From positions 1-64,000 of the forward strand of contig CAOOYH010000005.1 in the NCBI GenBank assembly GCA_948500755.1: DNA of 64,000 bases, written 5' to 3'. Source of the DNA: an uncultured Lactobacillus sp. (lineage in GTDB: Bacteria > Bacillota > Bacilli > Lactobacillales > Lactobacillaceae). This document shows, one piece after another, positions 1-8,346 of this stretch. Position numbers and translations under genes: made by a program. Every line of letters begins with the position of its first letter. Within the stretch, counting starts at the first letter, position 1. The notes beneath the pieces are model-generated. The model saw only the letters and a list, made by a program, of their open reading frames with translations. It was not told the DNA's origin and did no database searches.

Positions 1-246
1 ATGTTTAGACAAATGCTGGAGTATAAATGTGAAAGATATGGCAAGGAATTAATTGTCGTTAATCCTAAGAACACCTCCAGAATTTGTTCCAAGTGCGGAT
101 TTAACAGCGGAGCTAAACCGCTAGAAATTCGGGAATGGACTTGTTCTAACTGTCAGGTTCATCATGATCGGGATATTAATGCGGCAGTTAATATCTTGCA
201 TCAAGCAATGCCAAATGGTCAGGAACTGGCCGTGGTAAATAGCTAA
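1..246 (+). CDS. tnpB: TnpB/OrfB transposon protein, C-terminal part
   Basis: This is the last 81 residues of an IS605-type TnpB, cut by the window edge. It shows the four-cysteine zinc ribbon (CSKC about 29-32 and CSNC about 48-51) followed by HHDRDINAAVNIL, the RuvC-III region with its catalytic aspartate. TnpB proteins are RNA-guided nucleases encoded by these elements and help maintain them. The first ATG of the window lies inside the reading frame and is probably not the true start, since full-length TnpB is close to 400 residues. Whether the upstream part is intact cannot be seen. Confidence 0.85.
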   Translation: MFRQMLEYKCERYGKELIVVNPKNTSRICSKCGFNSGAKPLEIREWTCSNCQVHHDRDINAAVNILHQAMPNGQELAVVNS

Positions 247-349
247 GTTCTGTGAGTTAGGTATGAAGATAGCAATATCTTCTGTAAGATCCTAAACACT
301 ACTTAGTGTTCCCAGAAACCCGGTACTTTAGTACCGGTGTAGTTCATAA
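190..349 (+). ncRNA. candidate reRNA (omega RNA) at the transposon right end
   Basis: In the IS200/IS605 family the guide RNA of TnpB is made from the 3' end of tnpB plus the right end of the element, and the guide is the flanking DNA just past the right end. Here the 100 bases after the tnpB stop contain three consecutive hairpins ending in the CCGGTAC/GTACCGG stem, which fits that scaffold. The 5' boundary given is only approximate. The candidate guide would be the bases right after about 349. This is inference from family knowledge; no RNA signature was tested. Confidence 0.4.
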
Positions 350-935
350 CTTATCTAAGAGTATTAAATTCAGTCCATACATTAAGATGGGACATGGTCA
401 AACCTTTAGTGCAACTGAGAAATATTTATATGTAATTGCCAATAATCACTTATTAACCAATAGTTCAAAATCAGAAGAAATTATGCGTATTAACAAAAAT
501 AATTTGCAAATTGATAAGATTTGGACTTTTAAAATTTGGAATGGGGATGCAAATCATCCCCGCTATATTCATAATGCAGTCTTTGTAAATGATCATGAAT
601 TTTATGCTGTTTTCCATAATAGTGCGATGAAACGTTTTGAATATTGGCACGTGACTCGTCATGGCAATGAATGGCATCCTAAAGAAGTTGGCGCAAGTGG
701 ATCTAATTTCATGAGAAATGGTTCCCCGGTTCAAGGCTTTACTTATGATAAGCGTAAGAACCAGTTTTATTTGGCATTTAATGACTATATTTTAAATATT
801 GCCAAAAATAGTAAGCTTCTTAGAACGAGCCATTTTAACAGTGGGCGCGAAATTGAAGGGATTAGTGCCACAAACCATGATCTATATGTGGAGCTTGCAG
901 AACGTCCTGAATTATTCAGGGGCTGGATTAAGTAG
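350..935 (+). pseudogene. 3' remnant of a predicted secreted/surface protein interrupted by the IS
   Basis: An open frame runs from inside the transposon right end to 935. Its first dozen residues are encoded by the element, so it has no proper start or ribosome binding site of its own. The remaining roughly 195 residues look like a repeated beta-structure: short strands rich in aromatic and polar residues such as YLYVIANN, EFYAVFHN and QFYLAFND recur about every 50 residues, as in a beta-propeller-like extracellular protein. I do not recognise a named family. The front of the gene, expected to carry any signal peptide, must lie to the left of the element. Probably non-functional here. Confidence 0.55.
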
Positions 936-1009
936 AAATTCTTGTCTTACTACTACTTTTGTTCTAGAATACAAGACTTATAAGTGTTAATGAATTGTTG
1001 AGGGTAGCA

Positions 1010-1420
1010 ATGCAAGGTAAGGTATTAGCAATTATTAAAAGTGAAGATTTCATTCAATTAATTAGATACGGCCTGATTGGAATATTAGGTTTGATAGTTG
1101 ATTTTGGAATCTATTCAACTTTAACTCTCATGACAGAAATGAGAGTAGAACTTGCCAATTTGATTTCTTCAAGTTGTGGTTTAATAAATAACTTCCTTTG
1201 GAATAGTTATGCAAATTTTAAAGTTCACGATCATCTAATTAAAAGATTTGTTGAATATTATATCGTGGGCCAGATTACGACCATTTTTACGACAATTTGT
1301 TTGTTCATTTTTGTGAGCTTCCTCCGACAAGATAAATTGCTCGTTAAGGCTATCTCTACAATAATTGCAACACTTATTCAATTTGGAATTAATAAAGCAA
1401 TTACTTTTAAGAAGGGATGA
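1010..1420 (+). CDS. GtrA-family membrane protein
   Basis: A 136-residue protein with about four membrane segments, starting RYGLIGILGLIVDFGIYSTL and ending with the family-typical NKAITFKK. GtrA-like proteins are thought to move or support a polyprenyl-phosphate-linked sugar across the membrane for wall or teichoic acid glycosylation. A TTG at 995 in the same frame is possible, but the ATG at 1010 has GAGGGT six bases upstream and is preferred. It is followed after six bases by a GT2 glycosyltransferase, the usual partner, so the two are almost certainly co-transcribed. Confidence 0.85.
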   Translation: MQGKVLAIIKSEDFIQLIRYGLIGILGLIVDFGIYSTLTLMTEMRVELANLISSSCGLINNFLWNSYANFKVHDHLIKRFVEYYIVGQITTIFTTICLFIFVSFLRQDKLLVKAISTIIATLIQFGINKAITFKKG

Positions 1421-1426
1421 GCTAGA

Positions 1427-2353
1427 GTGAAGAAGATTTCAATTGTAGTCCCTTGCTATGATGAAGAAGAAGCGCTGCCGCTTTTTTATGAAGCAGTTGA
1501 AAAAGTAGTTAGGAAGATGGACGTTAAAGTTGAATATTGGTTTGTGAATGATGGTTCTACTGATAAAACCTTAGCTGAATTACGCCAGCTCCATGAAAAA
1601 AATCCAAATGTTCATTACATCTCTTTTTCACGAAATTTCGGGAAAGAGGCGGCTTTATACGCGGGGTTACAGGCAGCCACTGGAGATTATGTGGTAGATA
1701 TGGATGCAGATTTACAAGATCCGCCATCTTTTTTACCCATTATGTATAAATTGCTTCAAACCGGTGAATGGGATTGCATTGGGACTCGTCGAACCGATCG
1801 TAATGGAGAAAGTAAGATTAAATCTTTCTTTAGTGGGATGTTTTACAAGTTTATTAATCGAGTCTCTAATACTCATATTGTGCCTGGTGCTCGTGATTAT
1901 CGAATGATGACAAGACAAATGGTGGATGCTGTTTTGTCGTTAAAAGAATATAGTCGTTTTTCTAAAGGTATTTTTTCCTGGGTAGGTTTTAGGACAAAAT
2001 ACTTGGATTATCAAAACGTTGAAAGAGTTGCAGGAAAAAGTGATTGGACTACTTGGGAGCTGTTTAAGTATGCTTTTGCTGGAATTGCAGACTTTTCACA
2101 GGCACCCTTAAACATTGCGGTATGGATTGGAAGTGTATCTTTTATAATCTCAATTGTGAGCCTGATTGTAGTAATTGTGCGCCACATCATCAATCCTAAT
2201 ACAGATGTTTTTGGATGGGCATCTTTAGTCAGTATAATTTTGCTAATTGGAGGTCTGCAGTTGCTCTGTATTGGAATTATTGGTCGCTATATTGGGAAAA
2301 TTTTCTTACAAGTAAAGAGGCGTCCAATATACATTGTTCAAGAGAAAAAATAA
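1427..2353 (+). CDS. GT2 polyprenyl-phosphate glycosyltransferase (GtrB/CsbB type)
   Basis: A 308-residue enzyme with an N-terminal GT-A domain: nucleotide-binding start SIVVPCYDEEEALP (about 4-17), DGSTD, and the metal-binding DMDADLQDPP around 93-102. Two C-terminal membrane helices lie at about 228-252 and 262-287. This is the layout of enzymes that load a sugar from a nucleotide donor onto undecaprenyl phosphate at the cytoplasmic face. With the GtrA-like protein ahead it would form a glycosylation module for lipoteichoic or wall teichoic acid; the acceptor and sugar are not visible. The start is GTG, with AAGGGA upstream at the end of the previous gene. Confidence 0.88.
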   Translation: MKKISIVVPCYDEEEALPLFYEAVEKVVRKMDVKVEYWFVNDGSTDKTLAELRQLHEKNPNVHYISFSRNFGKEAALYAGLQAATGDYVVDMDADLQDPPSFLPIMYKLLQTGEWDCIGTRRTDRNGESKIKSFFSGMFYKFINRVSNTHIVPGARDYRMMTRQMVDAVLSLKEYSRFSKGIFSWVGFRTKYLDYQNVERVAGKSDWTTWELFKYAFAGIADFSQAPLNIAVWIGSVSFIISIVSLIVVIVRHIINPNTDVFGWASLVSIILLIGGLQLLCIGIIGRYIGKIFLQVKRRPIYIVQEKK

Positions 2354-2381
2354 AAGCGAGGAGATATCTCCTCGCTTTTTT
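2352..2381. terminator. bidirectional intrinsic terminator
   Basis: A perfect 28-bp palindrome centred on GAGATATCTC with a run of T on the plus strand and the matching A run for the minus strand. It ends the GT2 transcript on the plus strand and the tRNA-Arg transcript on the minus strand. Confidence 0.9.
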
Positions 2382-2384
2382 GAA

Positions 2385-2456
2385 TGGGTCCCCTGGGAGT
2401 CGAACCCAGATTTTAAGAACCGGAATCTTACGTGCGATCCATTACACTAAGGACCC
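2385..2456 (-). tRNA. tRNA-Arg(CCG)
   Basis: The minus strand folds into a complete 72-nt cloverleaf: acceptor GGGTCCT/GGGACCC with discriminator A, D stem GTGT/GCAC, anticodon stem TAAGA/TCTTA with loop TTCCGGT (anticodon CCG), and T stem CTGGG/CCCAG with loop TTCGACT. CCA is not encoded. It reads CGG, a rare codon in this AT-rich genome. Confidence 0.95.
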
Positions 2457-2548
2457 AAATAATACCTTTTTCAGTATAGCAGAAAACGAATCTAAATAAA
2501 AACCTTTTCACTCAATTTAGAATATTTTTAAAATACACAAGTTTTTTC

Positions 2549-2577
2549 TTGAATTACAAAAAATTCATTGTTATACT
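2549..2577 (+). promoter_or_regulatory. sigma-A promoter of cggR-gap-pgk-tpiA
   Basis: TTGAAT at 2549-2554 and TATACT at 2572-2577 are separated by 17 bases. No other gene lies between this and cggR, leaving a leader of about 125 bases that carries the CggR operator. Confidence 0.7.
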
Positions 2578-2650
2578 AACAATGTCGATTGAGAAATGTA
2601 GGAGTTAAAGATTTATTGAAGCTACGTTTCTCTTATATTTTTAAGCATTC

Positions 2651-2692
2651 TGGGACGAAAAATGACACATCTCGGGTCATAAAGTGTCCCAG
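2651..2692 (+). promoter_or_regulatory. CggR operator in the leader
   Basis: Two imperfect copies of the pattern CGGGAC-N6-TGTC known for Bacillus CggR: TGGGAC then six bases then TGAC, and CGGGTC then six bases then TGTC. The copies start 22 bases apart at 2651 and 2673, against 20 in the Bacillus consensus as I recall it. The outer ends are also inverted (TGGGAC and GTCCCA). The site is downstream of the promoter, so a bound repressor would act as a roadblock. Bound fructose-1,6-bisphosphate is the known inducer in the family. Confidence 0.7.
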
Positions 2693-2708
2693 GGGAAGGA
2701 GGGAGCTC

Positions 2709-3740
2709 ATGAACTCGGACTTTTCCTTGCTCGAAGCTCTCGTTCCTGACGTTTTAAAGATTCTTCGACAAAGATATCTTGTTCTTGAGCAGATTTCATT
2801 AAATGCGCCAGTTGGGCGTAGAGTCGTAGCTCAACATTTAGGACTTTCTGAGCGTAATGTTCGAACTGAGACAGAATATTTAAAAAAACTTGGTTTGATT
2901 GAAATTAAAAACTTTGGAATGTTCCTAACTGAAAAGGGCGAGAAAACATTACAAGATGCAGCTCCGTTGATTGATCGCTTATTTAACGCTGGTGAAAACG
3001 AGGTTAAATTAGCTAAAAAACTTGGTATTGAAAGAACCATTATTGTTCCTGGTAATGCAGATTTACAAGATCGAGTTTTTGAAGAAATGGGAGAAGAGTT
3101 AAATTCTGCCTTGGATTTACTTCTACCATTAGGTCATTCAATTATTACTGTTCTAGGTGGGGCGGCTTTAGCTAAAGCTGCGAAATATTTATCAAGTAGC
3201 TTGAGTAATAACCGTCAACTAGAATTTGTTCCCGGTCGTGGAGCATTGGGCGAGAATGTTGCAACTCAAAGTAACACGATTGTTCAAGAAATGGCAGCTA
3301 AAACCAACGGCTCATATAAAACTTTGTATTTGCCGGAGCAGGTGTCAGAAGCTGCTTATAAATCTTTGATTCGTGAAGATACGATTGCGGACTTGCTGCA
3401 AGATATTTCGCAAAGTGATGCTGTGATTCATGGGATTGGTTTAGCTCAAGAAATGGCACAGCGCAGGGGTTATAATTCTATTAAGCTTTCTGAGCTTCGC
3501 GAAAAGCATGCTGTCACCGAATGTTTCGGGTGTTTCTTCGATGACAAAGGAAAGATTGTTGACCGCATCACCCAGGTTGGATTGCAGTTTGAGAATCTAA
3601 AGAAAATACCTCACATATTTGCATTTGCTTGTGGAGCAAGAAAAGCAGAAGCAATCAAAGCTTATATGCCTAATGCGCCTCGTCAAACCTGGTTAATTAC
3701 TGATGAGGGCGCCTCAAATAAGATTTTAAAGAGGAAATAA
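2709..3740 (+). CDS. cggR: central glycolytic genes regulator CggR
   Basis: A 343-residue SorC-family regulator, close to the usual 340. An N-terminal winged helix-turn-helix (about 25-75, RRVVAQHLGLSERNVRTE) is followed by the sugar-phosphate-binding domain that senses fructose-1,6-bisphosphate. An in-frame start exists at 2589, but that stretch covers the operator; the ATG at 2709 has AAGGAGGG five bases upstream and gives the normal family length. The gene heads a glycolytic operon and represses it when glycolytic flux is low, so it is autoregulated through the site at 2651-2692. Confidence 0.93.
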   Translation: MNSDFSLLEALVPDVLKILRQRYLVLEQISLNAPVGRRVVAQHLGLSERNVRTETEYLKKLGLIEIKNFGMFLTEKGEKTLQDAAPLIDRLFNAGENEVKLAKKLGIERTIIVPGNADLQDRVFEEMGEELNSALDLLLPLGHSIITVLGGAALAKAAKYLSSSLSNNRQLEFVPGRGALGENVATQSNTIVQEMAAKTNGSYKTLYLPEQVSEAAYKSLIREDTIADLLQDISQSDAVIHGIGLAQEMAQRRGYNSIKLSELREKHAVTECFGCFFDDKGKIVDRITQVGLQFENLKKIPHIFAFACGARKAEAIKAYMPNAPRQTWLITDEGASNKILKRK

Positions 3741-3793
3741 ATTCCTGTTTAAAATAAATTGTTGTTTATAGTTCTTAAGGAGGACTTTAGGAT

Positions 3794-4810
3794 ATGACAG
3801 TTAAAATTGGTATTAACGGTTTCGGCCGTATTGGTCGTTTAGCATTCCGTCGTATTATGGACTTGGGCGAAAAGTCAAAGGATATCGAAGTTGTTGCAAT
3901 TAACGACTTGACTACTCCAGCACTTTTGGCACACTTGCTTAAATACGACTCAACTCATGGTACTTTTGACCACGAAGTTTCAGCAACTGACGACTCAATC
4001 GTTGTAGACGGCAAGAAGTACCGTGTATACGCTGAACCACAAGCACAAAACATTCCATGGGTTAAGAACGATGGCGTTGACTTCGTTCTTGAATGTACTG
4101 GTTTCTACACTAGCAAGGCTAAGTCAGAAGCTCACCTTGAAGCTGGTGCAAAGCGTGTATTGATTTCAGCACCTGCAGGTAACGACTTGAAGACTATCGT
4201 TTACGGTGTTAACCAAAACACTTTGGACGCTAACGACAAGATCGTTTCAGCTGGTTCATGTACTACTAACTCATTGGCACCAATGGTTAATGCTTTACAA
4301 AAGGAATTCGGCATTGAAGTTGGTACTATGACTACTATCCACGCATACACTTCAACTCAAATGCTTTTGGATGGTCCTGTACGTGGTGGTAACTTCCGTT
4401 CAGCACGTGCTGCTGCTATCAACATTATTCCTCACTCAACTGGTGCTGCTAAGGCTATTGGTCTTGTTATCCCAGAATTGAATGGTAAGTTGAATGGTCA
4501 CGCACAACGTGTTCCAGTTCCAGATGGTTCAGTAACTGAATTAGTATCAGTATTGGGCAAGAAGGTAACTGCTGACGAAGTTAACGCAGCTATGAAGAAG
4601 TACGAAAGTCCTTCATTTGCATACAACGACCACGACATCGTTTCAACTGATGTTTTAGGTATGACTGCTGGTTCAATCTTTGACCCAACTCAAACCATGG
4701 TAACTACTGCAGGCGACAACCAATTAGTTAAGACTGTTGCTTGGTACGACAATGAATACTCATTCACTTGCCAAATGGTTCGTACTTTGTTACACTTTGC
4801 TACTCTTTAA
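3794..4810 (+). CDS. gap: glyceraldehyde-3-phosphate dehydrogenase, type I
   Basis: 338 residues. Oxidises and phosphorylates glyceraldehyde-3-phosphate to 1,3-bisphosphoglycerate with NAD. The NAD-binding [10 protein letters not shown] is at about 7-16, the catalytic cysteine is C156 in [12 protein letters not shown], and the C-terminal WYDNEYS is present. AAGGAGG precedes the ATG. Codon use is strongly biased (AAC, GAC, TTC, GGT, CGT preferred), as in very highly expressed genes and unlike its neighbour cggR. It is the first enzyme gene behind cggR, and a terminator directly after it should make gap mRNA more abundant than pgk-tpiA. Confidence 0.98.
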   Translation: MTVKIGINGFGRIGRLAFRRIMDLGEKSKDIEVVAINDLTTPALLAHLLKYDSTHGTFDHEVSATDDSIVVDGKKYRVYAEPQAQNIPWVKNDGVDFVLECTGFYTSKAKSEAHLEAGAKRVLISAPAGNDLKTIVYGVNQNTLDANDKIVSAGSCTTNSLAPMVNALQKEFGIEVGTMTTIHAYTSTQMLLDGPVRGGNFRSARAAAINIIPHSTGAAKAIGLVIPELNGKLNGHAQRVPVPDGSVTELVSVLGKKVTADEVNAAMKKYESPSFAYNDHDIVSTDVLGMTAGSIFDPTQTMVTTAGDNQLVKTVAWYDNEYSFTCQMVRTLLHFATL

Positions 4811-4852
4811 TCATTAATTTTCATTAACTGATTAACGTTAGTGGTAATGAAG

Positions 4853-4888
4853 AAGGCGGAGGGAGATTCTTCCCCTCCGCCTTTTTTT
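4853..4888 (+). terminator. intrinsic terminator between gap and pgk
   Basis: A 9-bp GC-rich stem (GGCGGAGGG/CCCTCCGCC) followed by seven T. It lies inside the glycolytic cluster, so pgk and tpiA depend on read-through or on a promoter in the short gap before pgk; I see no clear promoter there. Confidence 0.88.
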
Positions 4889-4926
4889 GAAGAAAAAATA
4901 TTAAAATCAATTTCGGAGGGATTTTG

Positions 4927-6138
4927 ATGGCTAAATTAATCGTTTCAGATCTCGATCTTAAAGGAAAAAAGGTTTTAGTTCGTGTAGACTTTAATGTTCC
5001 TATTAAAGACGGCGTTATTGGTGATGACAACCGTATCGTTGCTGCACTTCCTACTATTGAATACATTATTAATCACGGTGGTAAGGCAATTTTACTTTCA
5101 CACTTGGGCCGTATTAAGAGCGACGATGACAAGAAAGAATTATCATTAAAGCCTGTTGCAGAACGTTTAAGTGAATTACTTAAGAAGCCTGTAACTTTCG
5201 TACCTGAAAATGAAGGTAAGGAAGTTGAAGAAACTATCAACAACATGAAAGACGGCGACGTTGTTGTACTTGAAAACACTAGATTCCAAGATATTGACAA
5301 CGACTTTGGTAAGCGTGAATCAGGCAATGATCCTAAGCTTGGCGAATACTGGGCAAGCCTTGGGGACATGTTTGTAAACGATGCTTTCGGTACTGCTCAC
5401 AGAAGTCACGCTTCAAACGTAGGTATTGCAACTGCTATGAAGAAGGCTGGTAAGCCTGCAGCAGCTGGTTACTTACTTGAAAAAGAAATTAAGTTCTTAG
5501 GTGATGCTGTTGAAAACCCAGTTCACCCATTTGTAACTATTCTTGGTGGTGCAAAAGTATCAGATAAGATTGGTGTTATTGAAAACTTAATTCCTAAGTC
5601 AGATCACATTTTAATCGGTGGTGGTATGGCTTATACTTTCTTAGCTGCACAAGGTCACAAGATTGGTAAATCATTGTTTGAAGCTGACAAGGTAGAACTT
5701 GCTAAGAGCTTGCTTGAAAAGGCTGGCGACAAGATTGTTCTTCCAGTTGACAACGTTGCTGCTACTGAATTCTCAAACGATGCTTCACGTGAAGTTGTAG
5801 GTGACGATATTCCTGACAACATGATGGGCTTGGACATCGGTCCTAAGACTGTTGAAAAGTTCAAGGACATCTTAAAGGATGCTAAGACTGTTGTTTGGAA
5901 CGGACCTATGGGTGCATTCGAAATGCCAAACTTTGCTGAAGGTACTTTGGAAGTTGGCCGTGCTTTAGCTGACTTGAAGGATGCCGTAACTATTATCGGT
6001 GGTGGTGACTCAACTGCAGCTGCTAAGCAATTGGGGATTGCTCCTAAGATTAGCCACATTTCTACTGGTGGTGGTGCATCACTTAACTACCTTGAAGGTA
6101 AGGAATTACCAGGTATCGCTTGCGTTTCTGATAAGTAG
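4927..6138 (+). CDS. pgk: phosphoglycerate kinase
   Basis: 403 residues. Transfers the acyl phosphate of 1,3-bisphosphoglycerate to ADP. Visible motifs: VRVDFNVP near the N-terminus, the substrate-binding [18 protein letters not shown] in the middle and the nucleotide-binding GGGDSTAAA near the C-terminus. A TTG three bases upstream is in frame, but ATG 4927 sits six bases behind GGAGGG and is preferred. Codon use is of the highly expressed type. Together with tpiA, 22 bases downstream, it forms the back half of the glycolytic operon. Confidence 0.98.
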   Translation: MAKLIVSDLDLKGKKVLVRVDFNVPIKDGVIGDDNRIVAALPTIEYIINHGGKAILLSHLGRIKSDDDKKELSLKPVAERLSELLKKPVTFVPENEGKEVEETINNMKDGDVVVLENTRFQDIDNDFGKRESGNDPKLGEYWASLGDMFVNDAFGTAHRSHASNVGIATAMKKAGKPAAAGYLLEKEIKFLGDAVENPVHPFVTILGGAKVSDKIGVIENLIPKSDHILIGGGMAYTFLAAQGHKIGKSLFEADKVELAKSLLEKAGDKIVLPVDNVAATEFSNDASREVVGDDIPDNMMGLDIGPKTVEKFKDILKDAKTVVWNGPMGAFEMPNFAEGTLEVGRALADLKDAVTIIGGGDSTAAAKQLGIAPKISHISTGGGASLNYLEGKELPGIACVSDK

Positions 6139-6159
6139 AAAAAAGGAAGGATAATTTTA

Positions 6160-6915
6160 ATGCGTACACCAATTATTGCTGGTAACTGGAAATTACACAT
6201 GAACCCAGAACAAACTGCTGAATTTGTTGATGCAGTTAAGGGTAAGTTACCAGACCCAAGTAAAGTTGAATCAGTTATTGCTGCTCCTGCAGTTGATCTT
6301 TACGTTTTAAAGAAGAGCGCTGAAGGATCAAACTTACATACTGGTGCAGAAAATGCATACTTTGAAGTTGAAGGTGCATTTACTGGTGAAACATCACCTA
6401 AGGTTTTGAACGAAATGGGTATTGACTACTGTATTATTGGTCACTCAGAACGTCGTGGTTACTTCCACGAAACTGATGAAGACATTAACAAGAAGGCTAA
6501 GGCTTTGTTCGCTAATGGCGTAACTCCAATTATTTGCTGTGGTGAATCTCTTGAAACTCGTGAAGCTAACAAGCAAAATGAATGGGTTGTTGCTCAAATT
6601 AAGGCTGCTTTAGATGGTTTAACTGCAGATCAAGTTTCAAAGCTTGTTATTGCTTATGAACCAATCTGGGCTATTGGTACTGGTAAGACTGCTTCATCAG
6701 ACCAAGCTGAAGAAATGTGCAAGACTATTCGTGAAACTGTTAAGGACTTGTACAACGAAGAAACTGCTGAAAACGTTCGTATCCAATACGGTGGTTCAGT
6801 AAAGCCAGCTAACATTAAAGAATTGATGTCTAAGCCAGACATCGATGGTGGATTAGTTGGTGGTGCTTCACTTGATCCAGAATCATTCTTGGCTTTAGTT
6901 AACTACCAAGACTAA
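6160..6915 (+). CDS. tpiA: triosephosphate isomerase
   Basis: 251 residues, normal length. Interconverts dihydroxyacetone phosphate and glyceraldehyde-3-phosphate. The catalytic set is present: AGNWKLHMN (lysine about 11), IIGHSERR (histidine about 95) and [12 protein letters not shown] (glutamate about 167), with the phosphate-binding YGGSV and GGLVGGASL near the end. AAGGAAGG precedes the ATG. Last gene of the cggR cluster, ended by the hairpin at 6932-6959. Confidence 0.98.
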   Translation: MRTPIIAGNWKLHMNPEQTAEFVDAVKGKLPDPSKVESVIAAPAVDLYVLKKSAEGSNLHTGAENAYFEVEGAFTGETSPKVLNEMGIDYCIIGHSERRGYFHETDEDINKKAKALFANGVTPIICCGESLETREANKQNEWVVAQIKAALDGLTADQVSKLVIAYEPIWAIGTGKTASSDQAEEMCKTIRETVKDLYNEETAENVRIQYGGSVKPANIKELMSKPDIDGGLVGGASLDPESFLALVNYQD

Positions 6916-6931
6916 TTTGTCATAAATAAAA

Positions 6932-6959
6932 AAGTCTCTGCTACGGCAGAGGCTTTTTT
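6932..6959 (+). terminator. intrinsic terminator after tpiA
   Basis: Stem AAGTCTCTGC/GCAGAGGCTT with a TACG loop, followed by a T run. It closes the glycolytic operon. Confidence 0.9.
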
Positions 6960-7047
6960 GATGATAAAATAACAATAAATTTTGAGAATAATGTAATTAA
7001 AAGGCGATATAACAATTATTTTTAAAAGGAAAATAACTGTTTATCAC

Positions 7048-7075
7048 TTGTACTTTTTTCTATAAGAAGTATAAT
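7048..7075 (+). promoter_or_regulatory. promoter of the structured leader and acetyltransferase gene
   Basis: TTGTAC at 7048-7053 and a perfect TATAAT at 7070-7075, 16 bases apart. Transcription would start near 7081 and leave a leader of about 165 bases before the acetyltransferase ATG at 7248. Confidence 0.65.
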
Positions 7076-7080
7076 AATTA

Positions 7081-7247
7081 ATGGAGATTGAAATCACACA
7101 TTGATGTAAATCTCCAAAATTCAGTCTCTGCCAGTTCCTTATTACTCAAAAACAATTATGGCAGAATACATCTATATCTATATCACTTTCTTGATAGGCA
7201 GTTATGAGGAATTCTCATAGCTGTCTTTCTATATGAGGAGTTTTTTT
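7081..7247 (+). ncRNA. structured 5' leader of unknown class
   Basis: Three stems are seen in order: GGAGATT/AATCTCC (7083-7089 with 7109-7115), TCTGCCA/TGGCAGA (7127-7133 with 7159-7165) and a 12-bp stem (7197-7208 with 7214-7225, two G-U pairs, 5-base loop). The right arm of the last stem contains CTCATA, which can instead pair with TATGAG at 7232-7237, overlapping the ribosome binding site GAGGAG at 7235-7240. That gives two exclusive folds, one hiding the site. I do not recognise a T-box, purine, THF, preQ1 or fluoride riboswitch in it. The class and ligand are unknown. Confidence 0.45.
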
Positions 7248-7814
7248 ATGATTAGACGAGCAAAAAAATCAGATTTTCCATTTATTTATCCCATTTTAAA
7301 ACAAATATTTGATGAGATGGATATGGAAAGTATTAAAAAATTACCAGAAAGTCAATTTTATGATTTGATGAAATTAGGCTTTATTTCTGAAGATTACCGT
7401 TATTCTTATCGGCGAATTTGGGTAGCAGTTAATAATCAAGATCAGCCAGTTGGTATGATAGATATGTACCCATATCACGATCAGTCAATTATTGATTTTG
7501 TTTTGAAAAAAGAATATCCCAAAGTGGGGCTTCCAACTCAAACTGTGATTTTTGAAGACCAAGAAGCTTGGCCCCATGAATGGTATATTGATGCTTTGGC
7601 AGTTGACCCTAAACATTGGGGAAAGCATATTGCGAGTCAATTAATGGATTTTGCTGAAAAAATTGCCCAAAATAAAGGTTATAAACTAATTAGTTTAAAC
7701 GTTGATAAAGAAAATCCCCGTGCTCAACAATTATATGTGCACAAGGGATATAAAAGTAAAAATGAAATGACCATTGGTGATCGCACTTATGATCATATGG
7801 TTAAAGAAATTTAG
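7248..7814 (+). CDS. GNAT-family N-acetyltransferase
   Basis: 188 residues with the GNAT fold: an N-terminal RRAKKSDFPFIYPIL, strand-rich middle, the acetyl-CoA loop WYIDALAVDPKHWGKHIASQLM (in pieces, about 108-130) and the C-terminal SLNVDKENPRAQQLYVHKGY. It transfers an acetyl group from acetyl-CoA to an amino group; the substrate cannot be told. An ATG at 7233 is in frame, but it precedes the GAGGAG ribosome binding site used by ATG 7248. It sits behind a long structured leader, which suggests regulated translation. Confidence 0.85.
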   Translation: MIRRAKKSDFPFIYPILKQIFDEMDMESIKKLPESQFYDLMKLGFISEDYRYSYRRIWVAVNNQDQPVGMIDMYPYHDQSIIDFVLKKEYPKVGLPTQTVIFEDQEAWPHEWYIDALAVDPKHWGKHIASQLMDFAEKIAQNKGYKLISLNVDKENPRAQQLYVHKGYKSKNEMTIGDRTYDHMVKEI

Positions 7815-8332
7815 TTGATGTCTGTCCTAAATTGATTTGATAAAGGTGGAAACGTTGGTAATTTAAGGGGTGTAACATGCCACTGGGTGAATAAAACAGA
7901 AATTAGGAGGATGAAGGGAATGTCCTCAGGTCTTTTAATATCACAGACCAGCACTACCCCTGATTTTTCCATGATAGTTTTGACATTTGCAACATTTTTG
8001 ATTCCTGATCGAAATGTGTAAGTGCCTTTTTTTATGCTCCCAGTTACTAAATAATTAAGCCGAGTAACATAGAATAGATTAGTTGCCGGACTATTTAGTT
8101 TTTTCACTTCTACTAAAGAATGGTTGATAACATCAACAATAAAAGAAACAATGATTCCACCACGATCGCGAAAAAGGCGTCCCACTTCATGATTTTTAGT
8201 GTCGTAAAGATACAGGGTATGGTTAGGATTATCGAGATTACCACGAATAATATACATAATTTTCCCATGTGTACCAATCACTGGAATTTGACCGTATGCT
8301 TTTCTCTGATTTAATTCTAGCAAGAATTGCAT
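7811..8332 (-). CDS. hypothetical protein, LURP-one/Tubby-like
   Basis: 173 residues, strand-rich, with GKIMYIIRGNLDNPNHTLYL and HEVGRLFRDRG in the first third. This resembles proteins of the LURP-one-related (Tubby C2) fold that are common and uncharacterised in lactobacilli; the assignment is by look only. GTG at 8341 is in frame, but ATG 8332 is better placed behind GAGGTG. It is the second gene of a minus-strand pair after a HAD phosphatase (short gap of about 15 bases) and overlaps the 3' end of the convergent acetyltransferase by four bases. Confidence 0.6.
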   Translation of the reverse strand: MQFLLELNQRKAYGQIPVIGTHGKIMYIIRGNLDNPNHTLYLYDTKNHEVGRLFRDRGGIIVSFIVDVINHSLVEVKKLNSPATNLFYVTRLNYLVTGSIKKGTYTFRSGIKNVANVKTIMEKSGVVLVCDIKRPEDIPFILLISVLFTQWHVTPLKLPTFPPLSNQFRTDIN

Positions 8333-8346
8333 TATTCTCACCTCTG

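Larger units (their letters stand above)
1..349 (+). mobile_element. 3' end of an IS200/IS605-family element
   Basis: Only the right part of the element lies in the window. It holds the end of a TnpB/OrfB gene followed by about 100 bases of structured DNA. Visible hairpins are a 6-bp stem around 273-290 (GAAGAT/ATCTTC), one at 294-309 (AACACT/AGTGTT) and a perfect 7-bp stem with a TTTA loop at 320-337. The last one is what the subterminal right-end hairpin of these single-strand transposons looks like. The element probably ends just after it, near 346-349, but the exact cleavage point is inferred. There are no terminal inverted repeats, as expected for this family. Confidence 0.75.

Noticed and set aside
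471-734. Minus-strand frame over the beheaded surface gene
   Set aside because: No ribosome binding site and no family-like features; the plus-strand frame shows the protein-like pattern.
1704-1907. Plus-strand frame within the GT2 gene
   Set aside because: Out-of-frame shadow; the GT2 reading frame is complete and conserved.
5655-6059. Long minus-strand frame inside pgk
   Set aside because: It is a shadow of the highly biased pgk codons; there is no start signal and the pgk product is complete.
7081-7247. 6S RNA or a T-box as identity of the leader
   Set aside because: No long closing stem with a central bubble as in 6S RNA and no T-box motif or tRNA-pairing loop could be found.
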